Below are positions 8,725-17,421 of a stretch of DNA of 64,000 nt, piece by piece. The DNA is taken from the NCBI RefSeq assembly GCF_900115285.1, contig NZ_FOYW01000001.1, positions 2,329,272 to 2,393,271 on the forward strand, written 5' to 3'. A program made the position numbers and the translations under genes. Every line of letters begins with the position of its first letter. Within the stretch, counting starts at the first letter, position 1. The notes beneath the pieces are model-generated. The model was not told the origin of the DNA. It made no database searches and saw only the letters and a program-made list of their open reading frames with translations. This DNA comes from Marinobacter daqiaonensis. Its GTDB lineage: Bacteria; Pseudomonadota; Gammaproteobacteria; Pseudomonadales; Oleiphilaceae.

Positions 8725-9024
8725 TCAAAAGCCCAAAAACAGCATGTCCAACGCTGCGGAGATTTCATCTTGCTTCTCAGCAAGGCTACCAGCACCAAAA
8801 CGCAATTCTTCTTCAGGAACAGCAGCCATGTACTGAGTAGCCATTACTACCTCTTGGCCCTCAATGTTAAATACAGGATTCAGCCTCTGGGCTGGAGAGG
8901 GCGCCGAGGATTTTGGCAACAGTGGCACGACAACTCGGGTGTTCAATCCACTGAGTAGGCCTGACTGAACATCCAGCAGATAACCAGTCCCATCCTTATT
9001 TTCAAAGATATCGAAACGGGCCAT
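8725..9024 (-). CDS. ccdB: CcdB-family toxin
   Basis: A 99-residue protein, the usual CcdB length (about 101). It starts MARFDIFENKDGTGYLLDVQ and has the typical middle PLLPKSSAPSPAQRLNPVFNIEGQEVVMATQ and the C-terminal end EISAALDMLFLGF. CcdB toxins poison DNA gyrase (GyrA), and the last residues are needed for toxicity; here they read F-L-G-F rather than the plasmid-F W-G-I ending. The ATG shares one base with the antitoxin stop (TGATG), which gives translational coupling. Confidence 0.9.
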   Translation of the reverse strand: MARFDIFENKDGTGYLLDVQSGLLSGLNTRVVVPLLPKSSAPSPAQRLNPVFNIEGQEVVMATQYMAAVPEEELRFGAGSLAEKQDEISAALDMLFLGF

Positions 9025-9269
9025 CAGAACTGACGGTGCCGTGCAAGAGGCAAACCGTTAGCTTCAATGTATGCATTCGAGCTTGCGAGGGCTGCGGCAT
9101 TATCTTGCAACCACTTGTTCTGCTTATGCAGCTTCACAGCCTCCGCGATCCCTGCCTCCGCCGATCGTGAAACATTGATCCCCAGGACTTTTGCCTCTCT
9201 AAGAAGGTCACTATCCAGCGACAGGTTCGTTGGCTTTCGCCTGGATTTGGTAGCTTCAGAAGCTTGCAT
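9024..9269 (-). CDS. ccdA: CcdA-family antitoxin
   Basis: An 81-residue protein with an N-terminal ribbon-helix-helix DNA-binding part (RKPTNLSLDSDLLREAKVLGINVSRSAEAGIAEAV) and a C-terminal toxin-binding tail (KQNKWLQDNAAALASSNAYIEANGLPL), the standard CcdA arrangement. It binds and neutralises CcdB, and the complex represses its own promoter. The pair is chromosomal here. It lies against a paiB remnant, which suggests the module arrived as a mobile cargo. Confidence 0.9.
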   Translation of the reverse strand: MQASEATKSRRKPTNLSLDSDLLREAKVLGINVSRSAEAGIAEAVKLHKQNKWLQDNAAALASSNAYIEANGLPLARHRQF

Positions 9270-9298
9270 GGCCAGTCCTCACGAAGAATAATGCACTT

Positions 9299-9327
9299 AT
9301 CTTATGCGCATACCGATTGCACATCAA
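9299..9327 (-). promoter_or_regulatory. ccdAB promoter with overlapping inverted repeat
   Basis: On the minus strand, TTGATG (9322-9327) and TAAGAT (9299-9304) are separated by exactly 17 bases, a good sigma-70 pair about 30 bases before ccdA. The spacer lies between ATGTGCA and TGCGCAT, a six-of-seven inverted repeat suitable as the CcdA ribbon-helix-helix operator. Binding by CcdAB is inferred from the family's habit of autorepression. Confidence 0.6.
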
Positions 9328-9639
9328 ACTTGTGCAGCGAAAAGCTTTGGGGAAGGCGCCAAAGGATGCGCGGATGCAGTGGCCTAATGCCACGCTCCGC
9401 GACAATTTTTTCGTAGCGGAAAATTTGTCCGATAGCAGCGCCTTGTTAATAGCTCGAACGGCAGCATGGTGGGTCAGAAACCAGGCGGAGCTTATCGCTT
9501 CACAATCTCATAAATCGCTCATGAGCACCTGACTTAAAATAGTGTTTTCAGCCCACTGTCTCAGTTGCCCATCCTCGCCTTTAATAATCCAAGGCACTTT
9601 CCGAAGATCCTGAGGTCCGGGTATGAACAGGAGGTCAAT
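9328..9639. other. noncoding interval between ccdAB and the DUF3047 gene
   Basis: I see no convincing gene. Around 9400-9433 there is an imperfect AT-rich inverted repeat (GACAATTTTTTCG against GAAAATTTGTC). The base composition is lower in GC than the neighbours. This could be flanking sequence brought in with ccdAB. The right end holds the AACAGGAGGT ribosome site of the next gene. Confidence 0.4.
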
Positions 9640-10365
9640 ATGAATCAGGTACTACGCTGCTCCACGGTCCTGCTGCTCCTGGCAACGGGGCCCCTCGCTG
9701 GCCAGCAGCCTCCATCCATACCCGCCTTTTCGGTGCTGGAATCCCTCGATGCCGATAACGGCTGGGAGCCGCTGGAGTTTCCCAACATCGACCGGCTGAC
9801 CCGCTACGAGCTGGTCAGCGAAGACGGTCGGCAGGTGGTGGAGGCCCATACCGACGACAGCGCGTCGGGAATGATCTACCGGGTCTCCCTGGAGCCCGGC
9901 GATTCACTGGTGCTGCGCTGGAGCTGGAAGGTGGCCAATGTGCTGGAGACAGGCAATGCCCGGAAGAAATCCGGCGACGACTACCCTGCCCGCATCTACG
10001 TGGCCTTCGAGTTCGAGCCGGACAAGGCCGGCTGGTTTGAGCGGGCCAAGCGCAAGACCGTGTCGGCCCTGTTCGGAGAGGAACTGCCGGGCAAGGCCCT
10101 GAACTACATCTGGGCCAACCGGTTGCCGGTTGGAACGCAGGTTCCGAACCCGTTCACGGAGGACACGGTGATGATAGCGGTGAATTCCGGAAGTGCCCGG
10201 GTCGGAGAGTGGGTGACCGTGGAGCGGGACATCGTGGAGGATTACCGCAGCGCCTTCGGGGATGATCCGCCCCGGCTGGTGGGCGTGGCCATCATGAGCG
10301 ACACGGACAATACCGGGGGCCAGGCGCGGGCCTGGTACGGCGACATCACCCTGGAGCGGCCCTGA
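9640..10365 (+). CDS. exported DUF3047 protein
   Basis: A 241-residue protein with a signal peptide (MNQVLRCSTVLLLLATGPLAG). The body matches DUF3047: SGMIYRVSLEPGDSLVLRWSWKV, KSGDDYPARIYVAFEF, IWANRLPVGTQVPNPFTEDTVMIAV and VAIMSDTDNTGGQARAWYGDI. The domain resembles a jelly-roll, carbohydrate-binding-like sandwich, but no function is known. The start follows a strong AGGAGGT site. It is a single gene that converges on nhaB. Confidence 0.85.
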   Translation: MNQVLRCSTVLLLLATGPLAGQQPPSIPAFSVLESLDADNGWEPLEFPNIDRLTRYELVSEDGRQVVEAHTDDSASGMIYRVSLEPGDSLVLRWSWKVANVLETGNARKKSGDDYPARIYVAFEFEPDKAGWFERAKRKTVSALFGEELPGKALNYIWANRLPVGTQVPNPFTEDTVMIAVNSGSARVGEWVTVERDIVEDYRSAFGDDPPRLVGVAIMSDTDNTGGQARAWYGDITLERP

Positions 10366-10391
10366 GTGCCTGGCCGCCCACCAATCTCAGG

Positions 10392-11897
10392 TCATACCAG
10401 GTAGATCACACACAGCAGGCCGACACTGCCCATCACAATCATATAGGGGAACGCCATCACCACCATCCGGCCATAGGAGAGCCGCACCAGGGGCGCAATG
10501 GCTGAGGTCAGCAGGAACAGGAACGCGGCCTGGCCGTTGGGTGTGGCAACGCTGGGCAGGTTGGTACCGGTGTTGATGGACACAGCCAGGGTCTGGAAAT
10601 GTTCGTTGCTGATGGCCCCGGCATCCAGCGCCTGCTTGATCTCACTGATGTAGACGGTGGCAACAAAGACGTTATCGCTGATCATCGAGAGGAGACCGTT
10701 GGCGATGAAGAACATGCCCGGCTGCTGACTTTCCGGCAGGCTGAGCACGAACTCGATCACCGGCTTGAACAGGTGCTGGTCGTGAATCACCGCCACCACC
10801 GCGAAGAACACCACCAGCAGCGAGGTGAACGGCAGAGACTCCTGGAACGCCTTGCCAATCTGGTGCTCGTCGGTCACCCCGGTAAAAGAGGTGATCAGGA
10901 TGATGACCAGCAGGCCGATCAGGCCCACCTCCGCAAGATGGAAGGCCAGACCCACCACCAGAACCCCGGCGGCAAACGCCTGAACCCATAACGAAGCCTG
11001 GTCCGCCTTGGTGCGCTTGGCCTTCTCGTTGTCCGCGAACTCTTCCAGCACCCGGCGCACCGGCTTGGGCAGGCGGGTACCGTAGCCGAACCAGCGCACC
11101 TTTTCCAGCACCCAGCAGGTGAACAGCCCTGCCGCCAGCACCGGCAGACTCACTGGTGCCATATGAGTGAAGAAGCTCACGAAGTCCCACCCCACCACCT
11201 TGGCGATAAGCAGGTTCTGGGGCTCGCCCACCATGGTGGCCACGCCGCCCAGGGCGGTACCTATGGCACCATGCATCAGCAGACTGCGGAGAAATCCACG
11301 GAAATTTTCCAGATCCTCGCGATGCAGTTCAATCACCTCTGCATCGCTGCCGGCGTTGTGATCCTTCTGCTGGTATCCCTTGCCGGAGGCCACCTTGTGG
11401 TAAACCGAATAGAAACCGACAGCCACGCTGATGATCACCGCCGTAACCGTGAGGGCATCGAGGAAAGCGGAAAGCAGCGCGGCCGCTGCACAGAACAGCA
11501 GCGAGAGGGCGGATTTGGAGCGCACCCCCACCAGTATCTGGGTGAAGGTGACCAGCAACAGTTCCTTCATGAAGTAGATGCCCGCCACCATGAACATCAG
11601 CAGCAGAATCACCGGGAAATTGGTAAGAAGCTCGTGGTAGACCGCCTCGGGCGTGGTCATGCCGATCAACAGTGCTTCCACTGCCAGCAGCCCCCCCGGT
11701 AGCAACGGATAGCACTTCAGCGCCATGGCCAGCGTGAAAATGAATTCCCCCACCAGCAACCAGCCCGCTACGGCCGGGCCGAACATCACCACCACGATAG
11801 GGTTGATGACCAGGAACAGCAGTATCAGCTGCTTGTACCAGACAGGAGCTTTACCCAGAAAATTGGCGGCGAAACCGCCGAAAACGGTCGATGGCAT
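10392..11897 (-). CDS. nhaB: Na+/H+ antiporter NhaB
   Basis: A 501-residue, very hydrophobic protein with roughly a dozen membrane segments, close to the known NhaB length (about 500-513). Diagnostic stretches are [14 protein letters not shown] at the N-terminus, [52 protein letters not shown] and [15 protein letters not shown] near the C-terminus. It exports Na+ in exchange for protons across the inner membrane, suited to a marine or saline habitat. It diverges from the guanidine operon; the roughly 320 bases between holds the operon's control sites. Confidence 0.95.
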   Translation of the reverse strand: MPSTVFGGFAANFLGKAPVWYKQLILLFLVINPIVVVMFGPAVAGWLLVGEFIFTLAMALKCYPLLPGGLLAVEALLIGMTTPEAVYHELLTNFPVILLLMFMVAGIYFMKELLLVTFTQILVGVRSKSALSLLFCAAAALLSAFLDALTVTAVIISVAVGFYSVYHKVASGKGYQQKDHNAGSDAEVIELHREDLENFRGFLRSLLMHGAIGTALGGVATMVGEPQNLLIAKVVGWDFVSFFTHMAPVSLPVLAAGLFTCWVLEKVRWFGYGTRLPKPVRRVLEEFADNEKAKRTKADQASLWVQAFAAGVLVVGLAFHLAEVGLIGLLVIILITSFTGVTDEHQIGKAFQESLPFTSLLVVFFAVVAVIHDQHLFKPVIEFVLSLPESQQPGMFFIANGLLSMISDNVFVATVYISEIKQALDAGAISNEHFQTLAVSINTGTNLPSVATPNGQAAFLFLLTSAIAPLVRLSYGRMVVMAFPYMIVMGSVGLLCVIYLV

Positions 11898-12040
11898 TTG
11901 GCTATCACTTCTATAGAGCGAGTCTTTTTATAAGCGTGCGGATATTACCAGAAGGAAGGGCGAATGTGCTTGATTTCGATGAAGTGTTATACCACCGGAT
12001 TCTCGTTTTTGGTGCTCATGTCGCACCAGACCGGGTTTTA

Positions 12041-12057
12041 TGCACCGTGTCGGTGCG
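12041..12057 (+). promoter_or_regulatory. candidate NtrC enhancer site
   Basis: TGCACCGTGTCGGTGCG matches the 17-base NtrC consensus (TGCAC-C-N5-GGTGCA) at all but the last conserved base. Its centre lies about 110 bases upstream of the start site predicted from the sigma-54-like element at 12134, the distance typical of NtrC enhancers. A second palindrome 30 bases further up (12010-12028) has its arms in the reverse order and does not fit the consensus. NtrC binding is inferred. Confidence 0.6.
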
Positions 12058-12098
12058 GCCCGTTACTGGCAGGACGGATTCCCTTGACTGGAAATGCA

Positions 12099-12117
12099 GA
12101 AATTTCACTGAAATTTC
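12099..12117. repeat. tandem GAAATTTC palindromes
   Basis: Two copies of the 8-base palindrome GAAATTTC sit 11 bases apart, one helical turn, joined by ACT. They lie between the NtrC-like site and the sigma-54-like promoter of the first guanidine operon, at about -60 to -42. They could be an operator for a dimeric regulator; no protein can be named. Confidence 0.5.
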
Positions 12118-12133
12118 AGTCATCTGTCAGGAG

Positions 12134-12149
12134 TGGCATGGAACTTGGT
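12134..12149 (+). promoter_or_regulatory. sigma-54-like promoter of guanidine operon 1
   Basis: TGGCATGGAACTTGGT resembles the RpoN consensus TGGCACG-N4-TTGCW. The GG dinucleotide and spacing are right, but the -12 GC reads GG and the -24 element has one mismatch. The predicted start, about 12159, would give a leader of about 60 bases before the riboswitch. Taken alone the match is modest; the NtrC-like site and the parallel promoter before the second riboswitch strengthen it. Confidence 0.45.
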
Positions 12150-12220
12150 TCTGTTTCGTCACGCAGCGAGACGTTGGTCGACGGACACCACTGATCAAAG
12201 CGCGACAATCTGACCAATAG

Positions 12221-12322
12221 GTCAACTAGGGTTCCGGCCCGCTGCTCCACCGAGCGCGGGTGACTGGTCCGAGAGTTGACGACCTTTTTCCAAGGTTACA
12301 CGGCGGGACAAAAGCCCGGGAG
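12221..12322 (+). promoter_or_regulatory. guanidine-I riboswitch (ykkC subtype 1), copy 1
   Basis: The conserved ykkC/guanidine-I core is present in order: ACTAGGGTTCCG (12225-12236), a variable hairpin, TGGTCCGAGAG, then ACACGGCGGGACAAAAGCCC leading into GGGAG. P1 forms between GTCAAC (12221-12226) and GTTGAC after the GAGA motif. This class binds free guanidinium and turns expression on. It stands in the leader of the UAAP-carboxylase-binding-protein operon, which fits a guanidine-degradation role rather than urea use. The 3' strand of the aptamer overlaps the terminator that follows. Confidence 0.95.
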
Positions 12323-12354
12323 GATCGTTCAGTGACTGACGCCTCTCGTTTTTT
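12317..12354 (+). terminator. riboswitch-controlled intrinsic terminator (expression platform)
   Basis: CGGGAGG (12317-12323) pairs with CCTCTCG (12342-12348), with one G-U pair. Inside it CGT/ACG and CAG/CTG stack around a TGA loop, and six T residues follow (12349-12354). The left arm uses the last bases of the aptamer (CCCGGGAG), so aptamer folding and terminator folding exclude each other. Guanidine binding should therefore prevent termination, an on-switch. The first start codon lies 24 bases downstream. Confidence 0.85.
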
Positions 12355-12377
12355 GTAACCCGAACCAGGAGGAAAAG

Positions 12378-13106
12378 GTGATGCTCGAAACCGCAGCTCC
12401 CCTCTACGATGATCTGATTCCCGGCGGATCCCACTGGTCTTTTGTCATGCGCCGTGGCCATGTACTGCGCCTGATCGATGAGTCCGGCGGTACCAACGTC
12501 GGCATGCTGATGTACAACCCCGAGAATGCTCTCGAGCGGTACAACATGCCCGACACTCTCAAAAACCAGCACACCTTTCTGCTCACCAGAGGTCATGTCC
12601 TGCTGTCGGATATGGGTCGGGTGTTTGCCTCCATTATCCGTGACGATCTGGGCTGGCACGACACTGTCAGTGGCACCTGCAGCGCCGGACTGGTGACAGA
12701 GCGCTGGGGCGCGAAGACCTACCAGCAGGCCCACAACCGTTACCATCGCGACGGCATTACCAGCTTTCTCAACGAACTGGCCAAGTACGGCCTGGGCAAG
12801 AAGGACCTGACCGCCAACCTAAACTGGTTCAGCAAAGTGAAGACCGACGAAGAGGGTAACCTGGCGTTTGTAAGTGATCACTCACATACAGGCGCCACGG
12901 TGGATCTGCGCTTCGAGATGGATACCATCGTGGTGCTGCATACCTGCCCTCATCCCCTCAACCCGGCCCCGGAATACCCCAGCCACCCCCTCCGGTACCA
13001 GCTCTTCAGGGCGGCTGCCGTGACCGACGCCGACCCGTGCCGTCTCTCGTCGCCGGAGGCCGCCCGCGCCTTCGCCAATAATGCCCTGTACCACATGTTT
13101 CAGTAA
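12378..13106 (+). CDS. UAAP/DUF1989 protein, carboxyguanidine deiminase subunit (larger)
   Basis: A 242-residue protein of the urea-carboxylase-associated (UAAP, DUF1989) family. Visible features are [51 protein letters not shown] and [18 protein letters not shown]. The paired UAAP proteins were long linked to urea, but in guanidine users they are known to form a heteromeric carboxyguanidine deiminase that converts carboxyguanidine to allophanate and ammonia. Conserved Cys and His residues (C in SGTCS, C in HTCPHP) may bind metal. AGGAGGAAAAGGTG precedes the ATG. It is the first gene after riboswitch copy 1 and 14 bases before its partner. Confidence 0.9.
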   Translation: MMLETAAPLYDDLIPGGSHWSFVMRRGHVLRLIDESGGTNVGMLMYNPENALERYNMPDTLKNQHTFLLTRGHVLLSDMGRVFASIIRDDLGWHDTVSGTCSAGLVTERWGAKTYQQAHNRYHRDGITSFLNELAKYGLGKKDLTANLNWFSKVKTDEEGNLAFVSDHSHTGATVDLRFEMDTIVVLHTCPHPLNPAPEYPSHPLRYQLFRAAAVTDADPCRLSSPEAARAFANNALYHMFQ

Positions 13107-13120
13107 CCGGAGGCCCGGAC

Positions 13121-13759
13121 ATGATCAGAGAAAGCACCCTGCATCCCGACAGCGCCGCCTTCCGGGAGACCGTACCGGCGGGCGAGTACTTCCTCAAGGT
13201 GGTCAAGGCGGGTGAGACTTTGCGCATCCTCGACCTGGAGGGTAACCAGGCCGCCGACACCCTGTTCTACAACGCCCACAATCCCGCCGAACGCTACAGT
13301 GCGGTGGACACCATCCGCGAGCAGGGCAACGTCTACCTGACCGCCGGCTCGAAGTTGATGTCTTCCGAGAACAACGTGATGCTGGAAATCACCGCGGACA
13401 CCTGCGGCCGTCACGATACCCTCGGTGGCGCCTGCGCCGCCGAGAGCAACACCACCCGCTATGCCCTGGAGAAGAAATGCATGCACGCCTGCCGCGACAG
13501 CTGGCTGGTGGCAGTCACCAAGCATGAGGAGCTGGGCATGAGCAAGCGGGACATCACCCACAACATCAACTTCTTCATGAACGTGCCGGTCACCCCCGAA
13601 GGAGGTCTGACCTTTGCCGATGGCATCTCCGACGCGGGCAAATACGTGGAACTCAGAGCGGTAATGGATGTGCTGGTGATGATTTCCAACTGTCCGCAGC
13701 TGAACAACCCCTGCAACGCCTACAACCCGACACCCATCGAGGTGCTGGTATGGAACTGA
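13121..13759 (+). CDS. UAAP/DUF1989 protein, carboxyguanidine deiminase subunit (smaller)
   Basis: A 212-residue paralogue of the preceding protein: [81 protein letters not shown] and a Cys in [38 protein letters not shown] is the hallmark segment of this subunit. It should act in the cytoplasm with the larger subunit on carboxyguanidine made by the next gene product. CGGAGG precedes its ATG. Its last ten bases overlap the start of the carboxylase gene, so translation is coupled. Confidence 0.9.
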   Translation: MIRESTLHPDSAAFRETVPAGEYFLKVVKAGETLRILDLEGNQAADTLFYNAHNPAERYSAVDTIREQGNVYLTAGSKLMSSENNVMLEITADTCGRHDTLGGACAAESNTTRYALEKKCMHACRDSWLVAVTKHEELGMSKRDITHNINFFMNVPVTPEGGLTFADGISDAGKYVELRAVMDVLVMISNCPQLNNPCNAYNPTPIEVLVWN

Positions 13760-16700
13760 ACAGGCCCTTCGAAAAAGTCCTGATTGCCAACCGCGGCGCC
13801 ATCGCCTGTCGCATGATCCGCACCCTGAGGGAGATGGGCATCGGCTCGGTAGCCGTTTACGCAGAGGCCGATGCCGACTCCCTGCACGTTCGTCAGGCGG
13901 ATGAAGCCTGGCCCCTTGGGGAAGGATCCGCCGCCGCCACCTACCTGGATCAGGACAAGCTGCTCGGGATCCTCCGGCAAAGCGGCGCCCGGGCGGTCCA
14001 CCCCGGCTACGGCTTTCTCAGCGAAAACGCCGATTTTGCTCGCCGCTGCGAGGCCGAAGGTGTGGTGTTCCTGGGCCCGACCCCGGAGCAGATGGAAGAT
14101 TTCGGCCTCAAGCACACCGCCCGGGACCTGGCGCAGAAGGCCGGCGTTCCCCTGCTGCCCGGCACGGGTCTGTTGAACGACCTGGACCAGGCGCTTATGG
14201 AGGCCGAACGCATCGGCTACCCGGTAATGCTCAAGAGTACCGCCGGCGGCGGAGGCATCGGCATGTCCCGCAATTACGGCCCCAAGGACCTGCAGAACAG
14301 CTTCGACTCGGTTCAGCGCCTGAGCCGGAACAATTTCAGCAACAGTGGCGTGTTCCTGGAGAAGTTCGTGGAGCATGCCCGCCACATCGAGGTGCAGCTC
14401 TTCGGGGATGGCGGAGGTACCGTGGTCACCCTGGGTGAGCGGGACTGCTCCGCCCAGCGGCGCAACCAGAAGGTGATCGAGGAAGCACCTGCCCCGGGGC
14501 TTTCCGACGCGGTCCGCCAGAGGATGCACGACACCGCCCGGGCGCTGGGGGAAAGCATCGGCTACCGCAGCGCCGGTACGGTGGAATTCATCTACGACCC
14601 GGACACCGCCGAATTCTATTTCCTGGAAGTGAACACTCGCTTACAGGTGGAGCACGGCGTCACCGAGGAAGTCTACGGCGTGGACATCGTTCGCTGGATG
14701 GTGGAGCTGGGCGCCGGCGTTCTCACCGACCTGCAGCAGCGGGCTGACAGTCTGGCCCCGCAAGGCCACGCCATCCAGGCCCGGATCTATGCTGAAGATC
14801 CCCACAAGGATTTCCAGCCCTCCGCGGGTCTGTTGACCCATGTGGCCTGGCCCGAGGAGAAAGGTCTTCGTATCGACACCTGGATACAACCGGGTTCCGA
14901 GGTGTCGCCCCTGTTCGACCCCATGCTGGCCAAGGTCATCGTCCACGGCGCGGATCGGGAGGCAGCCCGCCAGCGGCTGGTGGCAGTCCTGGAAGGCACC
15001 AGGCTCTACGGCATCGAGACCAACCGGACCTACGTTCGCCAGGTGCTGGCCGACCAGCGCTTCGTGGAAGGCAACCTGGCGACGCGCACCCTCAACGAAT
15101 TCGACCATCAGCCCGCCACCGTGGATGTCGTCACCGGCGGTACCATGACCACGGTTCAGGACTACCCGGGACGGGTTGGCTACTGGGAGATCGGGGTACC
15201 GCCATCGGGGCCGTTCGACAGTTATTCCTTCCGCCTCGGCAATCGCCTGTTACGCAACAGGGAAGACGCTCCGGGGCTGGAGATCACCCTCAAGGGCCCG
15301 ACACTGATTTTCAACCAGCCCACCCAGATCGTGCTTACCGGCTCCGTGCTGGATGCGACCCTGGATGACGTGCCGGTGGCCTTCTGGGAGGTGCTGGACA
15401 TTCCCGCCGGCGCGACCCTGAAACTGGGTGCAACCACCGGCGACGGTGCCCGCGCCTATGTGCTGTTCCGTGGCGGCCTTGACTGTCCGTCCTATCTGGA
15501 ATCCCGCAGCACCTTCACCCTGGGGCAGTTCGGTGGCCACTGCGGCCGGGCGCTCCGGGCCGGTGATGTACTGCACCTGACGGACACGGCGCCGGTGCCA
15601 CCGGCACGACTGGAAAACGGCCTCAGGCCCGTTATCGGAAAAAGCTGGAGCCTCCACGTCACCTATGGCCCCCATGGCGCACCGGACTACTTCACCGGGC
15701 AGGACATCGACACCTTCTTCGACAGTGAGTGGGAGATCCACTACAACTCCAGCCGCACAGGTGTCCGCCTGATCGGGCCAAAACCGGAATGGGCTCGCAG
15801 CGATGGCGGCGAAGCGGGCATGCACCCCTCCAACATTCATGACAACGCCTATGCCATCGGCACCGTGGACTTCACCGGGGACATGCCGGTGATCCTGGGT
15901 CCGGACGGCCCCAGCCTGGGCGGCTTCGTCTGTCCGGTGACGGTGATCAGTGCCGACCTCTGGAAACTGGGCCAGCTCAAGGCCGGTGACAGGGTGCGGT
16001 TTGTCCCGGTCAGCCAGGACCAGGCGGTCGCCCTGCGGGAGGCGCTGGATGAATCTGTCGCCACCCTCACCTCGGCAACCGCCCACATCAGGCCCTTCAG
16101 ACCGGCCTCCCCAATCCTGGCGTCACTGGGTCCCGACGATCATGAAACCGGTGTGACCTATCGCGCCGCCGGCGATAATTACGTGCTGGTGGAATACGGC
16201 CCCATGGAACTGGACATCCGCCTGCGTTTTCGGGCCCACGCCCTGATGCTGTGGCTGAGGGAGCAGGCTCACCCGGCCATTCTGGAACTCACCCCCGGCA
16301 TCCGGTCACTGCAGGTGCATTACGACAGCCAGCGGTTGAGCCAGCGGGACCTGATAGACCGGCTGATCGATGCCGAGAAAGAACTGGAACAGCAGCCGGA
16401 ATGGGACGTGCCCGCCCGCATCGTTCACCTGCCCCTGTCCTGGGATGACGAGGCCTGCCACACCGCCATCAGCAAATACATGCAGTCGGTGCGCAGGGAC
16501 GCCCCCTGGTGCCCCAGCAACCTGGAGTTCATTCGCCGCATCAATGGCCTGGACAGCATCGACGAGGTAAAGAAAACGGTGTTCGATGCCAGCTATTTGG
16601 TGATGGGTCTGGGGGATGTGTATCTGGGCGCGCCGGTGGCCACTCCCCTGGACCCGCGCCACCGGCTGGTCACCACCAAGTACAACCCGGCACGCACCTG

Positions 16701-17376
16701 GACCGCAGAGAATTCGGTGGGCATCGGCGGGGCCTACCTGTGCATCTACGGCATGGAAGGCCCCGGCGGCTACCAGTTCGTCGGCCGCACCCTGCAGATG
16801 TGGAACCGCTACCGCACGACGGAGTTCTTCGAGCCCGGCAAGCCCTGGTTGCTGAGGTTCTTCGACCAGGTGCGTTTTTACGAAGTCAGCGCCGAGGAGC
16901 TCAAACAGATCCGCCGGGACTTTCCCAACGGCGACTACCCCATCGACGTTGAGGAAACCCGGTTCAACCTGAAGGACTACGAGGCCTTTCTGGCGGACAA
17001 CGACCAGGAGATCCGGGCCTTCACCGGGCGGCGCCAGCAGGCTTTCGACGAGGAACTTCAGCGCTGGATCGACTCGGGACAGATCAATTTCAGCTCCGAA
17101 GCACCACTGGAAGAAAGCGGCGTGGACGATATCGACAACCTGCCCCCTGGCCAGCACGCGGTGGAAAGCCACGTCGCCGGCAATCTCTGGGAGTGCCTGG
17201 TGAAGCCGGGCGACCACATCGAGGCCCAGCGCCCGGTGGCGGTGGTGGAGTCCATGAAGATGGAGATCGAACTGCTCAGCCCGGTCAGGGGACGGGTGGC
17301 GGAGATCCGCCGCAGGGCGGGCCAGGCGGTCTCGCCCGGCACGCCGGTGGTGATTGTGGAAGAGATAACTGACTGA
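13750..17376 (+). CDS. biotin-dependent guanidine/urea carboxylase
   Basis: A 1208-residue multidomain enzyme. Domains in order: biotin carboxylase (1-450; [31 protein letters not shown]-grasp [20 protein letters not shown]), a KipA-like carboxyltransferase half (about 460-770; [28 protein letters not shown]), a KipI-like half (about 800-1030; [16 protein letters not shown]) and a C-terminal biotinyl domain with VESMKMEIE, biotin on Lys1170. The architecture is that of urea carboxylase, but with a guanidine riboswitch and UAAP genes in front it most likely carboxylates guanidine to carboxyguanidine with ATP and bicarbonate. Unlike some fungal enzymes it is not fused to allophanate hydrolase, which lies 15 kb away. 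Confidence 0.92.
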   Translation: MELNRPFEKVLIANRGAIACRMIRTLREMGIGSVAVYAEADADSLHVRQADEAWPLGEGSAAATYLDQDKLLGILRQSGARAVHPGYGFLSENADFARRCEAEGVVFLGPTPEQMEDFGLKHTARDLAQKAGVPLLPGTGLLNDLDQALMEAERIGYPVMLKSTAGGGGIGMSRNYGPKDLQNSFDSVQRLSRNNFSNSGVFLEKFVEHARHIEVQLFGDGGGTVVTLGERDCSAQRRNQKVIEEAPAPGLSDAVRQRMHDTARALGESIGYRSAGTVEFIYDPDTAEFYFLEVNTRLQVEHGVTEEVYGVDIVRWMVELGAGVLTDLQQRADSLAPQGHAIQARIYAEDPHKDFQPSAGLLTHVAWPEEKGLRIDTWIQPGSEVSPLFDPMLAKVIVHGADREAARQRLVAVLEGTRLYGIETNRTYVRQVLADQRFVEGNLATRTLNEFDHQPATVDVVTGGTMTTVQDYPGRVGYWEIGVPPSGPFDSYSFRLGNRLLRNREDAPGLEITLKGPTLIFNQPTQIVLTGSVLDATLDDVPVAFWEVLDIPAGATLKLGATTGDGARAYVLFRGGLDCPSYLESRSTFTLGQFGGHCGRALRAGDVLHLTDTAPVPPARLENGLRPVIGKSWSLHVTYGPHGAPDYFTGQDIDTFFDSEWEIHYNSSRTGVRLIGPKPEWARSDGGEAGMHPSNIHDNAYAIGTVDFTGDMPVILGPDGPSLGGFVCPVTVISADLWKLGQLKAGDRVRFVPVSQDQAVALREALDESVATLTSATAHIRPFRPASPILASLGPDDHETGVTYRAAGDNYVLVEYGPMELDIRLRFRAHALMLWLREQAHPAILELTPGIRSLQVHYDSQRLSQRDLIDRLIDAEKELEQQPEWDVPARIVHLPLSWDDEACHTAISKYMQSVRRDAPWCPSNLEFIRRINGLDSIDEVKKTVFDASYLVMGLGDVYLGAPVATPLDPRHRLVTTKYNPARTWTAENSVGIGGAYLCIYGMEGPGGYQFVGRTLQMWNRYRTTEFFEPGKPWLLRFFDQVRFYEVSAEELKQIRRDFPNGDYPIDVEETRFNLKDYEAFLADNDQEIRAFTGRRQQAFDEELQRWIDSGQINFSSEAPLEESGVDDIDNLPPGQHAVESHVAGNLWECLVKPGDHIEAQRPVAVVESMKMEIELLSPVRGRVAEIRRRAGQAVSPGTPVVIVEEITD

Positions 17377-17421
17377 AACGACATTGTCTTTCAATAACGG
17401 GCCCGGCCCGAGGAGAGTACT

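Noticed and set aside
9350..9500. Possible integron attC site near ccdAB
   Set aside because: An imperfect inverted repeat exists, but no GTTRRRY/RYYYAAC core pair could be found, and no integrase is in view.
12010..12028. TGGTGC-N7-GCACCA palindrome as a second NtrC site
   Set aside because: The arms are in the reverse order (GTGC...GCAC) compared with the NtrC consensus (GCAC...GTGC), although the 30-base spacing to the good site is suggestive.
11964..12194. 76-codon plus-strand frame before the first riboswitch
   Set aside because: It runs over the NtrC-like and sigma-54-like sites, has no ribosome site and no protein-like composition.
13750..17376. Annotation as urea carboxylase for urea degradation
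   Set aside because: The domain order is the same, but the guanidine-I riboswitch and UAAP pair point to guanidine. I could not map the residues that separate the two substrates by eye, so the call is contextual.
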